Of a stretch of DNA of 64,000 bases, positions 8,915 through 18,103 are shown one piece after another. The first letter of the stretch is position 1. Every line of letters starts with the position of its first letter. Below the pieces are notes generated by a model, which worked only from the letters and a program-made list of their open reading frames with translations, was not told the origin of the DNA and ran no database searches. This DNA is from Acidihalobacter yilgarnensis (GTDB lineage Bacteria > Pseudomonadota > Gammaproteobacteria > DSM-5130 > Acidihalobacteraceae): positions 496,001-560,000 of the forward strand of contig NZ_CP017415.1 in the NCBI RefSeq assembly GCF_001753245.1, read 5' to 3'. A program made the position numbers and the translations under genes.

Positions 8915-10579
8915 ATGAATTCAGAAATAGAGCCGAATACGCTTCCCCTGTATGCCCGCTCCGCGTTGGGTGTGGTGACTACGCCCAACGCATTGGCCAG
9001 TCGGGTGGGCGCCGATATCCTCGGCCAGGGTGGTAACGCCATTGAGGCTGCGATCGCCATTGCGGCGGCCATTGCGGTGGTCTATCCGCACATGAATAGC
9101 ATTGGCGGCGATGCCTTTTGGCTGGTGGCGGACGAGGCTGGTTCGGTGCGCGGGTTGGCGGGTGCCGGCCAAGCCGGTGCCGCGTACTCGCCGCAATACT
9201 ATGCCGATGCGGGTATGAGTGCGTTGCCGGAACGCGGTGGCTTGGCGGCGGTGACGGTGGCCGGGGCCGTCGGTAGCTGGGGCGCTGCCTATGACATGAG
9301 TCGCGAAGCGTGGGGTGGGCGTCTGGAATGGGCTGCATTGCTGGAGCCGGCGAGGCGTTATGCCGAGACGGGTTTTCCGGTGAGCCGCAGTCATGCGGTG
9401 ACGCTGGCCGAGCGCGCCGAGGCGCTGCGCAATCTGCCGGGGTTTGCCGAGGTTTTTCTCGCACCGGGCGGCTTGCCGGGTGAGGGTGACATCTTCAGGC
9501 AGCCTGCGTTGGCGCTGACGCTTGCCGAATTGCAGCGGGAGGGTAGCGATGCGTTCTATCGGGGCGCGCTGGCCGGGCGCCTCGCGAAGGGACTACGTGC
9601 AGCCGGCAGTCTGCTCGGCGCGGACGATCTGGCCGATTACCGGCCGTGCTGGGTTGATCCTCTGCGCTTGGCCTATGGTGACGGGGAGCTGATCAACTTG
9701 CCGCCGCCCACTCAGGGTGTGGCATCTCTGATGCTGTTGGGCCTGCTCGAACGGTCCGGGGTGGCGGATATGGATCCGGAAGGCGATGCCTATGTGCACC
9801 ATGCCATCGAGGCCACCAAGCTGGCCTTCGCGCTGCGTGACCGTTATGTCGGCGATCCCCTGTTTGTGGATGTGCCGTTGGCCGATCTGCTCGATGCCGC
9901 CCATTTGGATCGGCTGGCCTTGCATATCGACCCCGATCGGGCGGTGGACTCACCCGTATCGCCAGGTCCTGGCGATACGGTCTGGTTCGGCGTCGTGGAT
10001 GCCCAGGGGCGTTCGGTCAGTATGATTCAGAGTATCTACCACGAATTCGGCTGCGGCGTGGTCGTGGGCGATACCGGGGTGGTGTGGAATAACCGCGGTT
10101 GCAGTTTCTCGCTGAGCCCCGGTCACGCCAATGAACTTGCGCCCGGCAAGCGTCCCTTTCATACCCTCAATCCGGCGCTTTATGTCGAGAATGGTCGTGT
10201 GCGGTTGGTCTACGGCACCATGGGCGGGGATGGGCAGCCACAGACGCAGGCGGCGATCCTGACGCGTGCGCTGAACTTCGGTTACGCGCCGGATGAGGCC
10301 GTGGCCGCGCCGCGCTGGCTGTACGGCCGGACATGGGGGGAGACCACCGCAGGCGTACGCCTGGAACGCCGCTTCGCGCCGGAGGTCATGGCCGGGCTGC
10401 AACGGCGCGGTCATCGGGATGTGTCGTGGGTGCCGCGCCATGCAGGGATCATGGGGCACGCCGGCATGATTCGTATCGGACGACATGCCGACGGCCTCGA
10501 TCTTGAGGCGGGTGCGGATCCGCGCAGCGACGGCGCGGCTTATGGCGCGACCGACCATTCCGCGACCGAGGAATCCTGA
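8915..10579 (+). CDS. gamma-glutamyltransferase family protein
   Basis: About 554 residues from ATG 8915. It has the Ntn-hydrolase layout: large-subunit region beginning TTPNALASRVGADIL, and the self-processing site GDTVWFGVVD, where the Thr becomes the N-terminal nucleophile of the small subunit. The family cleaves or transfers gamma-glutamyl groups, classically from glutathione. No signal peptide is visible, unlike periplasmic GGT, so a cytoplasmic variant is likely. Upstream in-frame starts exist at 8870 and 8897; none has a clear ribosome-binding site, and 8915 gives the most natural N-terminus. The TauE-like gene begins 1 base after the stop. Confidence 0.82.
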   Translation: MNSEIEPNTLPLYARSALGVVTTPNALASRVGADILGQGGNAIEAAIAIAAAIAVVYPHMNSIGGDAFWLVADEAGSVRGLAGAGQAGAAYSPQYYADAGMSALPERGGLAAVTVAGAVGSWGAAYDMSREAWGGRLEWAALLEPARRYAETGFPVSRSHAVTLAERAEALRNLPGFAEVFLAPGGLPGEGDIFRQPALALTLAELQREGSDAFYRGALAGRLAKGLRAAGSLLGADDLADYRPCWVDPLRLAYGDGELINLPPPTQGVASLMLLGLLERSGVADMDPEGDAYVHHAIEATKLAFALRDRYVGDPLFVDVPLADLLDAAHLDRLALHIDPDRAVDSPVSPGPGDTVWFGVVDAQGRSVSMIQSIYHEFGCGVVVGDTGVVWNNRGCSFSLSPGHANELAPGKRPFHTLNPALYVENGRVRLVYGTMGGDGQPQTQAAILTRALNFGYAPDEAVAAPRWLYGRTWGETTAGVRLERRFAPEVMAGLQRRGHRDVSWVPRHAGIMGHAGMIRIGRHADGLDLEAGADPRSDGAAYGATDHSATEES

Positions 10580-10580
10580 C

Positions 10581-11377
10581 ATGATGCTTTCGACTATTCC
10601 TTTGTTTCTGGGTCTGGGTGTGATTGCTGGCCTGCTTGCCGGGATGCTCGGTGTCGGGGCGGCATCGTGGTTGTGCCGGTGCTGCTGGCCACATTCGCCT
10701 ATCTCAAGGTGGCGCCAGGGGTCATCACGCATCTGGCCATCGGTACCTCGTTGGCGACCATCGTCTTCACTTCGCTGTCGGCAGTGCGCGCGCAGCAGCG
10801 CAAGAAGGCCATCGACTGGCCGCTGGTTCGCGCACTCGCACCGGCGGTGGTCTTGGGCAGTTTCGTGAGTGGTTATGTCGCGGGCTGGATTCCGGGGCAC
10901 TGGTTGCGCCTGGTATTCGGCGTATTCCTGATCCTCGCCTCGGTGCAGCTTCTGCTCAACTGGCGCCCAGCCGGCCGTCGTGGATTGCCGGCCAAGCCTG
11001 GGCTGTGGGCTGCAGGTATTGGCATCGGCACGGTATCCGCCCTGGTCGGGATCGGTGGCGGTACCCTGACGGTGCCTTTCCTGAGCTGGTGCAACGTGGA
11101 AATGAAGCGCGCAGTGGCGGCCTCATCTGCCCTTGGCTTTGTGCTGGCACTGTTCGGCGCCGCGGGTTTCGTCATTTCTGGGCTTGATGATACCGCCTTG
11201 CCACCATGGAGCCTGGGATATGTTTCATTGCCAGCATTGCTTGGGATCATCGCCACGGCGGTATTGTTCGCGCCTCTGGGCGTGCAACTGTCGCACCGGC
11301 TTCCAGTGACCGTGCTCAAGCGCATATTCGGCGTCCTCCTGCTGGCCGTTGCCATTCAGATTCTCTTTTTCAGATAG
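10581..11377 (+). pseudogene. TauE/SafE-family anion exporter, interrupted by a 1-base frameshift
   Basis: The first 26 residues (MMLSTIPLFLGLGVIAGLLA onward to GMLGVG) are in one frame and the rest (VVVPVLLATFAYLKV to the stop at 11377) in the next. They join perfectly if one G is added to the run at 10656-10659, restoring the glycine-rich motif LGVGGGIVVVP that TauE/SafE proteins carry in the first helix. The rest is intact, with a second glycine motif VSALVGIGGG and about eight hydrophobic helices. The family exports sulfite, sulfoacetate or related anions. Translationally coupled to the GGT gene. Real mutation or sequence error cannot be told apart here. Confidence 0.8.
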
Positions 11378-11389
11378 GCCGCGCTGCCA

Positions 11390-11836
11390 ATGGATACGAT
11401 CGACCACGAAATTCTGGCGCGGCTGGTCGAGGATGGGCGAGCCTCCTATGCTGAAATCGCACGTCGGTTGGGAATCTCAAGGGCCAATGTGCGCGAGCGG
11501 GTGCAGCGCCTGCGCGAGCAGGGGGTGATCGAGAATTTCACGGTGGTCGTCAATCCGGAATATCTCGACAAGCGTATCTCGGCCTTTCTGGACGTGCAGG
11601 CTTCGCCGGATTGGCTGCCGCGGCTTGCAGACGAATTGGCGGGTTGCGATGAAGTCGCGAGTTTGTATGTGATGAGCGATATGCTGAGCCTGCATGTGCA
11701 CGTACTGACGGCTGATATGCAGGCGTTGGAGCACTTCACGCAAAGCCGCCTGTTCGCCCGCGAGGGCATACTCAGAGTCGAATGCAAACTGCTGCTCAGT
11801 CGCGTCAAGCACCGCCGGGGCGGCCCACGCTTGTGA
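11390..11836 (+). CDS. Lrp/AsnC-family transcriptional regulator
   Basis: 148 residues. N-terminal winged helix-turn-helix (DTIDHEILARLVEDGRAS, ISRANVRERVQRLREQGVI; about 2-52), then an AsnC/RAM-type ligand-binding domain (about 65-140). It begins 12 bases after the TauE-like gene, so it is probably in the same transcript as GGT and the exporter and may control them in response to an amino acid. The ligand is unknown. Start ATG 11390 aligns with the family's usual D-x-x-D-x-x-I-L beginning. Confidence 0.85.
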   Translation: MDTIDHEILARLVEDGRASYAEIARRLGISRANVRERVQRLREQGVIENFTVVVNPEYLDKRISAFLDVQASPDWLPRLADELAGCDEVASLYVMSDMLSLHVHVLTADMQALEHFTQSRLFAREGILRVECKLLLSRVKHRRGGPRL

Positions 11837-11858
11837 GTGTCCGGTAGGGCCGTTAGTT

Positions 11859-13313
11859 CTATCCCGCGACAATCACGCGGTTGCGCCCTTGAGCCTTGGC
11901 GTCGTAGAGGGCCTCATCGGTGCGTTGTAGTAGCGCATGGGCATCCGTCATGGCGTCGGTCAGGGTGGCCACGCCGAAGCTCGCGGTCAACGGACTGTCG
12001 TGATGATCCCAGGGTTCGTCGAGGAACGCGCGCCGACATCGCTCGGCAAGGACCGCAGCATGATCGCCTGGCGTATCCGGCAGGACGATGGCGAACTCTT
12101 CCCCACCGTACCGTGCGGCCAAGTCCGTGGTGCGGATGGATTCGGTGATCAAACGGGCGGATTGACGCAGCGCTTGGTCGCCGGCAGGGTGTCCGAAGGC
12201 GTCGTTGTAGCGCTTGAAATGGTCGATATCGAGCAGAATTAATGACAGCGGGATATGCGAACGACGTGCGCGCGCGGTTTCCTTGTTCAGCACTTCGTCC
12301 AAGCTGCGGCGATTATGCAGGCCGGTCAGGGCATCGGTGATACTCAGATGCGCGAGATCGCGATAGGCCTCGCGCAGGGCAGTTTCGGATGTCTTGCGCG
12401 CTGTGATGTCCAGCAGCTCTCCGCTCAGGTAACGCGGTTGGCCGTCTGCATCCCGGATCACGGTGATGCCGACATAGGCCTCTACAATATGCCCGTCCTG
12501 GTGCAGATAACGTTTTTCCATTTCAAAGGCGTCGTGTTTGCCACGTACCAGTTTGCGGATTTCGGGTGCGGTCAGACCGCGGTCATCGGGGTGCGTGATG
12601 CGCTCGAAGGTGCTGTCGATCAATGCCTCGCGCGGGTAGCCGAGCATGCGGCAGAGCGTGGGATTGACGTCGAGGATATGGCTGTTAGCGACGTCGACGA
12701 TGGCCTTGCCGATGATGGCGTGATTGAAGCTCATATCGAGCATGGATTGGCGCTCGACGAGATGGCGGGCCAGTTCGTCGCGCTTGCGGTCTCGGACATT
12801 GCGTTCGATAAAACGGCCGATCAGGCCGGCCATCAGTTCGACGAGCATGATCTGGTCAGCATCAAACGGCCGTTGTCGTGGGCGGCTATCGCTGAAGTTG
12901 AGGGTGCCGTAGAGGACTCCATCAACCGTAACCGGGGTGCTGATGTAGGTCGTCAGGGGCGCCTTGCCGCGGTAGACGGGATGACTTAGCGATAACTGTG
13001 GCGGGTCGGATGCGTCGGTATGGCAGAGGGTGCGACGCTCGCGCACCACAGCCTCGCAGCTGGTTTCGTGTAGGCTGAAACAGCCTCCGGGGCGAATGTC
13101 TGGCAGCGGACTTTGCAGATAAACGATCCGGTAATCGTCGCCGTCGATATGACTAATGATGCCCGTTTCCAGCTCGAGCAGGCGTCGGCCAGCCTCCAGG
13201 CAGGCCTCCGCAAAGGCATCCATGTCCTCGAAGTGGGCTACGACCAGCTGATGCAGGTCGAGCAGCCAGGCCTGTGAGGTTCCGCCTGACCCACGCGGTG
13301 GGTGGGCATTCAT
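11859..13313 (-). CDS. GAF-PAS-GGDEF diguanylate cyclase
   Basis: 484 residues, no membrane segment. A GAF domain (about 15-170), a PAS/PAC domain (about 190-310, HPDD and [13 protein letters not shown]) and a GGDEF domain (about 320-484) with intact active site RYGGEEF. An RxxD inhibitory site (RTTD) lies five residues before GGEEF, so product feedback by c-di-GMP is expected. The protein should make c-di-GMP from two GTP under control of a cytosolic signal sensed by GAF or PAS. It is convergent with the Lrp-type gene, and no EAL or HD-GYP partner is adjacent. Confidence 0.92.
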   Translation of the reverse strand: MNAHPPRGSGGTSQAWLLDLHQLVVAHFEDMDAFAEACLEAGRRLLELETGIISHIDGDDYRIVYLQSPLPDIRPGGCFSLHETSCEAVVRERRTLCHTDASDPPQLSLSHPVYRGKAPLTTYISTPVTVDGVLYGTLNFSDSRPRQRPFDADQIMLVELMAGLIGRFIERNVRDRKRDELARHLVERQSMLDMSFNHAIIGKAIVDVANSHILDVNPTLCRMLGYPREALIDSTFERITHPDDRGLTAPEIRKLVRGKHDAFEMEKRYLHQDGHIVEAYVGITVIRDADGQPRYLSGELLDITARKTSETALREAYRDLAHLSITDALTGLHNRRSLDEVLNKETARARRSHIPLSLILLDIDHFKRYNDAFGHPAGDQALRQSARLITESIRTTDLAARYGGEEFAIVLPDTPGDHAAVLAERCRRAFLDEPWDHHDSPLTASFGVATLTDAMTDAHALLQRTDEALYDAKAQGRNRVIVAG

Positions 13314-13336
13314 GCCGACATCCTAGCGTGTGCCGA

Positions 13337-14905
13337 TCAGTGGCGGAAGTGCCGTACTCCGGTGAACACCATGGCCATGCCGTGGCTGTCGGCGGCCTCG
13401 ATCACCTCTTCGTCGCGCATCGAACCGCCTGGCTGGATCACGGCGGTGATGCCGGCCTCCGCCGCCGCGTCGATACCGTCGCGGAACGGGAAGAATGCAT
13501 CCGAGGCCATCACCGAGCCGGCCACCACGAGACCCTCGTCGGCGGCCTTGATGCCAGCGATACGTGCGGAATAGACGCGGCTCATCTGCCCCGCGCCTAC
13601 GCCTACCGTTTGACGATCACGTGCGTAAACGATGGCATTGGATTTGACGAATTTGGCGACCTGCCAGGCGAACAGTAGATCGTCGAGCTCCTGCGGATTG
13701 GGCGAGCGCCGGGTGACGGGCTTGAGCGTCTCGGCGCTGATGGAGGCGATGTCGCGGTCCTGTACCAACAGGCCGCCATTGACGCGCTTGAAGTCGAGAC
13801 CGGGTGTCGGTGCGTCCCACTGGCCGCAGGCCAGTAGCCGCACGTTCTTCTTTTCCGCTACGGCGCGCGCCGCCGCCGGGGTGATCTCCGGAGCGATGAT
13901 GACCTCGACGAACTGGCGGCTGACGATGGCGCGAGCGGTGTCACCGTCCAGCGGACGATTGAAGGCAATGATGCCGCCATAGGCCGAAGTGGGGTCGGTT
14001 TGATAAGCGCGTTCATAGGCGGTCAGTAGATTGGGTGCGACGGACACGCCGCAGGGATTGGCGTGCTTGACGATCACGCAGGCGGGCGCATCGAACTGCT
14101 TGACGCATTCGAGCGCCGCGTCGGTGTCCGCGATGTTGTTGAATGACAGCGCCTTGCCTTGTAGCTGGCGGGCACTGGCGACGCTGGCCTCGGCGACGGT
14201 TCGCTCGCGGTAGAAGGCGGCACGCTGGTGCGGATTTTCGCCGTAGCGCAGGTCTTCGGATTTGTCGAACTGGAGGCTGAGGGTGTCCGCGAAGGGTTGG
14301 CGGTCGCCGTCGGCCGTGACGGCGCCTAGATAGTTGGCGACCATGCCGTCGTAGCGTGCGGTATGGGCGAAGGCCTTGGCGGCGAGCGCGAAACGGGTTC
14401 GCAGAAAGGTGCCGCCGTGTGCACGCAACTCGTCGATCAGGCCGGCATAATCCTCGGGATCGACAACTACGCCGACATCGGCGTGGTTCTTGGCTGCCGC
14501 GCGCACCATGGCCGGGCCGCCGATGTCGATCTGCTCGATGGCCTCGGGCAAGGTGCAGTCGGGGTTGGCGATCGTGGCTTCGAAGGGGTAGAGGTTGACC
14601 ACGACCAGGTCGATGGTGCCGATGCCATGGGTCGCCATGACTTCATCGTCGATGCCGCGGCGTCCGAGGATGCCACCGTGAATCTTCGGGTGCAGCGTCT
14701 TGACGCGCCCATCCATCATTTCCGGGAGGCCGGTGTGTTCCGAGACGTCGAGGACTGGCAGCCCGGCGGCCTTGAGGGTGCGGGCAGTGCCGCCGGTGGA
14801 GAGCAGCTCGACGCCGAGTGCTACGAGGGCGCGGGCGAGGGCCTCAATGCCGGTTTTGTCGGAAACGCTGATGAGGGCTCGGCCGATGGGTCGGATATCT
14901 TGCAT
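13337..14905 (-). CDS. purH: bifunctional AICAR transformylase / IMP cyclohydrolase
   Basis: 522 residues, typical PurH length. The N-terminal MGS-like cyclohydrolase domain (about 1-150; [43 protein letters not shown]) is followed by the AICARFT domain with RYGENPHQ and KHANPCG. It performs the last two steps of IMP synthesis using 10-formyl-THF. It stands downstream of dusB-fis on the same strand, the conserved fis-purH neighbourhood, with 98 non-coding bases before it. Confidence 0.97.
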   Translation of the reverse strand: MQDIRPIGRALISVSDKTGIEALARALVALGVELLSTGGTARTLKAAGLPVLDVSEHTGLPEMMDGRVKTLHPKIHGGILGRRGIDDEVMATHGIGTIDLVVVNLYPFEATIANPDCTLPEAIEQIDIGGPAMVRAAAKNHADVGVVVDPEDYAGLIDELRAHGGTFLRTRFALAAKAFAHTARYDGMVANYLGAVTADGDRQPFADTLSLQFDKSEDLRYGENPHQRAAFYRERTVAEASVASARQLQGKALSFNNIADTDAALECVKQFDAPACVIVKHANPCGVSVAPNLLTAYERAYQTDPTSAYGGIIAFNRPLDGDTARAIVSRQFVEVIIAPEITPAAARAVAEKKNVRLLACGQWDAPTPGLDFKRVNGGLLVQDRDIASISAETLKPVTRRSPNPQELDDLLFAWQVAKFVKSNAIVYARDRQTVGVGAGQMSRVYSARIAGIKAADEGLVVAGSVMASDAFFPFRDGIDAAAEAGITAVIQPGGSMRDEEVIEAADSHGMAMVFTGVRHFRH

Positions 14906-15003
14906 CGAAGGGTCCGCGGGTCGTGGAAAAGCCGCGCAGTATACCGGTGCGGCGAGCTTGGGTCTGCCTGTTGTGGGCCGTTTGTCGGGTGGCCCTCAGT
15001 GTG

Positions 15004-15300
15004 TCAGTTCAGGCCGTGATCCAGGAGTTTTTTGCGTAGCGTGCCGCGACTGATGCCCAGATATGAGGCAGCGCGGCATTGATTGCCCCGGCATTGAATC
15101 AGTACGGCCTCGAGCAGTGGACGTTCGACTTCGGCCAGTACTAGGCGGTAGAGGTCGCTGGGTTCGTGTCCGTCTAGGGCCTGGAAGTAATGTTCGAGCG
15201 AAATTCGTACTGCGTCCGAGAGCGGGGGGGCGCATGCGCAGCGGCCGTGTCGGCAAGTGATTGAGTGAATTTCTGCGATGGTGGTGCGTTCATGCGGCAA
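15004..15300 (-). CDS. fis: DNA-binding protein Fis (N-terminus probably affected by a 1-base deletion)
   Basis: The C-terminal half is unmistakably Fis: DLYRLVLAEVERPLLEAVL followed by the helix-turn-helix GNQCRAASYLGISRGTLRKKL. Fis is a nucleoid protein that bends DNA and activates stable-RNA promoters. The continuous frame begins at a TTG (15300). A better start is ATG 15293, which overlaps the dusB stop as ATGA, but its frame reads into Fis only if one more base is present in the G7 run at 15224-15230. That would give a Fis-like N-terminus (MNAPPSQKFTQSLADTAAAH, then APPP before LSDAVR). dusB-fis is the conserved gammaproteobacterial operon. Confidence 0.88.
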   Translation of the reverse strand: MPHERTTIAEIHSITCRHGRCACAPPLSDAVRISLEHYFQALDGHEPSDLYRLVLAEVERPLLEAVLIQCRGNQCRAASYLGISRGTLRKKLLDHGLN

Positions 15301-16309
15301 GCCCCCTTGATTGGCTGTTCTGGAAAAAGGACTCGAGCAGACGATACTGCACCGCGCTGCCCTCGGCGCTCAGGATGCGTGCGCGCCATTCAGGGATGTC
15401 TTTGCGCGCTGTTCTTATCATTGACGCCTTAAGATACCAGTCGATGTGCTTGCGCGCGACCCGATACCCGCGTGCTTCGCCATAAAAATGGTATAGCGCT
15501 TGCGCATGGTCAAGTAGCGTGTCGCGCGTTTCCCCGGCATCCGGCATTACGGCGGGCAACCCGGTCCGTAGATAGTGATCGATCTCACGGAAGATCCAGG
15601 GATTTCCCTGCGCAGCGCGCCCGATCATCAGCGCATCGGCGCCACTGGTCTCGAGGGCGATGCGAGCCCGCGCCGGACTGTCGATGTCGCCGTTGGCGAT
15701 GACGGGGATGCCGACTGCGGACTTGACCGCACGGATGGTGTCGTACTCGGCCACGCCCTCGAAGCGGCAGGCGCGGGTGCGGCCATGCACGACAAGGGCG
15801 TGAATGCCGGCGGCCTCGGCAATGCGTGCGATTTCAACCGCATTGCGATGCTCAGGGGACCAACCGGTACGAATCTTCAGGGTGACCGGTATGTCAACGG
15901 CGTTCACTATGGCCTCAAGTATGCGTTGTACCAAGCTCTCGTCGCGCATCAATGCCGAACCTGCAGCCTTGTTGCAGACCTTTTTGGCTGGGCAACCCAT
16001 GTTGATATCGATAATTTGGGCGCCCTCGGCGGCATTGATCCGTGCCGCCTGGGCCATCATCGCAGGGTCTGCACCGGCAATCTGGACGCTGCGTACACCG
16101 GTTTCGCCGGCGTGGTCGAGTCGGAGGCGGGTTTTCACGCTGCTGCGTAATTCGGGGCGCACGGTGACCATTTCGGAGACCGCCATGCCCGCGCCGAGGC
16201 GGCGGCACAGATTGCGAAACGGCCGGTCGGTCACGCCGGCCATGGGTGCAAGCATCAGCCGATTGGGAATGGAGTATGCGCCGATCTGCATGGGGGCCGG
16301 GGTCATCAT
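15290..16309 (-). CDS. dusB: tRNA-dihydrouridine synthase B
   Basis: 339 residues. A flavin TIM-barrel with the Dus signatures LMLAPMAGVTDRPFR, IDINMGCPAKKVCNKAAGSAL (catalytic Cys in GCPAKKVC) and VHGRTRACRF, plus the C-terminal helical domain. It reduces specific uridines in the tRNA D-loop with FMN and NADPH. It is immediately upstream of fis and overlaps its start. Start ATG 16309 is followed by a second Met codon; either would do. Confidence 0.95.
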   Translation of the reverse strand: MMTPAPMQIGAYSIPNRLMLAPMAGVTDRPFRNLCRRLGAGMAVSEMVTVRPELRSSVKTRLRLDHAGETGVRSVQIAGADPAMMAQAARINAAEGAQIIDINMGCPAKKVCNKAAGSALMRDESLVQRILEAIVNAVDIPVTLKIRTGWSPEHRNAVEIARIAEAAGIHALVVHGRTRACRFEGVAEYDTIRAVKSAVGIPVIANGDIDSPARARIALETSGADALMIGRAAQGNPWIFREIDHYLRTGLPAVMPDAGETRDTLLDHAQALYHFYGEARGYRVARKHIDWYLKASMIRTARKDIPEWRARILSAEGSAVQYRLLESFFQNSQSRGLAA

Positions 16310-16378
16310 CGTACGAGGAATCGGAAAAACATAGTTGAGCGGGGGGGATTGTAAAGCAGCCAGGCACTCAGTGGCGCG

Positions 16379-17116
16379 TCAATGGAAACTGAATTCGTAA
16401 CTCACGGCCTGCGCCCCCGGATCTTTGAATGAGACGCTGATTGAGACAGGGGTGTCCGGTGGCATGAGGTGTGCTGGATTGATGTTCGGTGGCAGATATT
16501 GGGCGGGTTTGAATCGACCGATGGCGACGACCTGGCCTTGTAGGTTGGAGAAACTGATTTGCAGTGCGGGATAGGGCTGCGGAAACGGTGCGGTATTGTC
16601 GATGGTGGCAGTGAGCATCAGCGCATGCGCGATATTGGGATGCGTGAAGACATTGCGGCTGAGCAATTCGATACGGTTCAGTGCCCGCAAGGGCGGTAGG
16701 GTGCAGCCACGTAGCTCGCAAAGTCGGGTGAGCCAAGGACGAAGCATGGGTGTTTCGGCCAGTTGGTCACGGATGCTGAGTACGTACTGTCCTGCGAGAA
16801 GGGTGAGGAGGGCGAGAATGCCTAGGCTCCACAACAGCGTGGCTATCCAGCGCTTTCGGTGCGTTTTCGCGACGGTGTCGGCCGTGGCTTCGACGGGTGA
16901 GCAATCGCTGGGCTCGGGGTCGAGTGCGGGCTCCGTGGGGATGTCGTCGGGATAGCCGAGCGGGAGTTGAGGGTGTTTTTCGTCTTCGTCAGAGAGAGTT
17001 TCGCGGGCTTCGAATATGTGATTGCACTCACCGCAACGCACCCAGCCGTCCGCAGCTGCGAGCTGGTGGCGGCTGATTCGGTAGAGGGCATGGCATTGTG
17101 GGCATTCGACGTACAT
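16379..17116 (-). CDS. zinc-ribbon (MJ0042-type) membrane protein of DUF3426 type
   Basis: 245 residues from ATG 17116, which has GAGG upstream; a longer reading from 17164 would add 16 unlikely residues and overlap prmA. An N-terminal zinc ribbon has two CxxC pairs (CPQC and CGEC, about residues 5-31). A low-complexity acidic linker follows, then one membrane helix (about 105-128) and a C-terminal periplasmic DUF3426-like beta domain. Function unknown; the gene is regularly found between prmA and dusB in gammaproteobacteria, as here. Single-pass topology suggests a sensor or envelope role, which is inference. Confidence 0.8.
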   Translation of the reverse strand: MYVECPQCHALYRISRHQLAAADGWVRCGECNHIFEARETLSDEDEKHPQLPLGYPDDIPTEPALDPEPSDCSPVEATADTVAKTHRKRWIATLLWSLGILALLTLLAGQYVLSIRDQLAETPMLRPWLTRLCELRGCTLPPLRALNRIELLSRNVFTHPNIAHALMLTATIDNTAPFPQPYPALQISFSNLQGQVVAIGRFKPAQYLPPNINPAHLMPPDTPVSISVSFKDPGAQAVSYEFSFH

Positions 17117-17160
17117 GGTGCCCTCAAGGATACGGCCTGCCGCCGAAGCGGCATAGCCCG

Positions 17161-18045
17161 TCACGCATCATGGTCTCGTCGACCCGACAGGCGCACCCAG
17201 CCGTCGTGTACGGCGGGTGGCTCCCAATCGATGCGACCGGCGTAGGCGTTCGCCGTGGCGTCCGCCTGTGTCGCCAGAATACCGGAGAGCAGTAGATGTC
17301 CGCCTGGTTTGACGCAGTCGCAGAGGACATCGGCTAGTGCAATCAGCGGACCGGACAGGATGTTCGCGATCACGAGGTCGGCCTGCCAGGTGCCACGCGC
17401 TTCGGGTTGCCCAATATGCAGGCAGGTATCGTCGATATCGTTGCGGCGGGCATTGTCGCGGGTGGCGGTCAGCGCCTGTGGGTCGATATCCACAGCCCAG
17501 GCTTCTTGCGCGCCGAGCTTGAGTGCGGCGATGGCGAGGATGCCGGAGCCGCAGCCGTAATCAAGCACGCTGCCACCGGGTTGGAGGTGGCCGTCTAGCC
17601 ACTGCAGGCATAGGGAGGTTGTCGGATGGGTGCCGGTGCCGAAGGCAAGACCTGGGTCGAGCCGCAGATTGACGGCCTCGGGCTCCGGCGGTTCGCACCA
17701 GCTAGGACACACCCAGACTCGTTTGCCGAAGCGCATGGGTTTGAAGTCGTCCATCCATGCACGGATCCAGTCCTGATCGGGTAGAGCCTCCGTGCGTGGT
17801 TGTTGCGCGAGTGCGTATTCGGTCTGCAGCGCGACCGCCAGAGGCATGAGATCGGCCTCGGCGGTAAACAGTGCCGTGAGCATGATTTCGGGCCACAGCG
17901 GCGTCTCGCCGGGTCCGGGTTCAAGTACGGGTGCGTCACCCGCGTCGCCGAGCGTGACGGAAAGGGCGCCAGCGGCCATGAGGCGAGATTCGAGCGCCTC
18001 GGCGAGTTCCGCAGATGCGGTCAGTATCAGATTTTGCCAGGGCAT
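17161..18045 (-). CDS. prmA: ribosomal protein L11 methyltransferase
   Basis: 294 residues. N-terminal L11-recognition domain (about 1-90), then a Rossmann methyltransferase with the SAM motif VLDYGCGSGILAIAALKLG (about 163-181) and the PrmA-specific NILSGPLIAL. It trimethylates L11 on the ribosome. GTGTHPTT before the SAM motif is also typical. It lies between accC and the zinc-ribbon gene, an old conserved order. Confidence 0.95.
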   Translation of the reverse strand: MPWQNLILTASAELAEALESRLMAAGALSVTLGDAGDAPVLEPGPGETPLWPEIMLTALFTAEADLMPLAVALQTEYALAQQPRTEALPDQDWIRAWMDDFKPMRFGKRVWVCPSWCEPPEPEAVNLRLDPGLAFGTGTHPTTSLCLQWLDGHLQPGGSVLDYGCGSGILAIAALKLGAQEAWAVDIDPQALTATRDNARRNDIDDTCLHIGQPEARGTWQADLVIANILSGPLIALADVLCDCVKPGGHLLLSGILATQADATANAYAGRIDWEPPAVHDGWVRLSGRRDHDA

Positions 18046-18103
18046 GAGTTACGCAGTGACGCGGAGAGAGTGGTGGGTCGCTGAGTAACCGGCGACGACG
18101 AGT

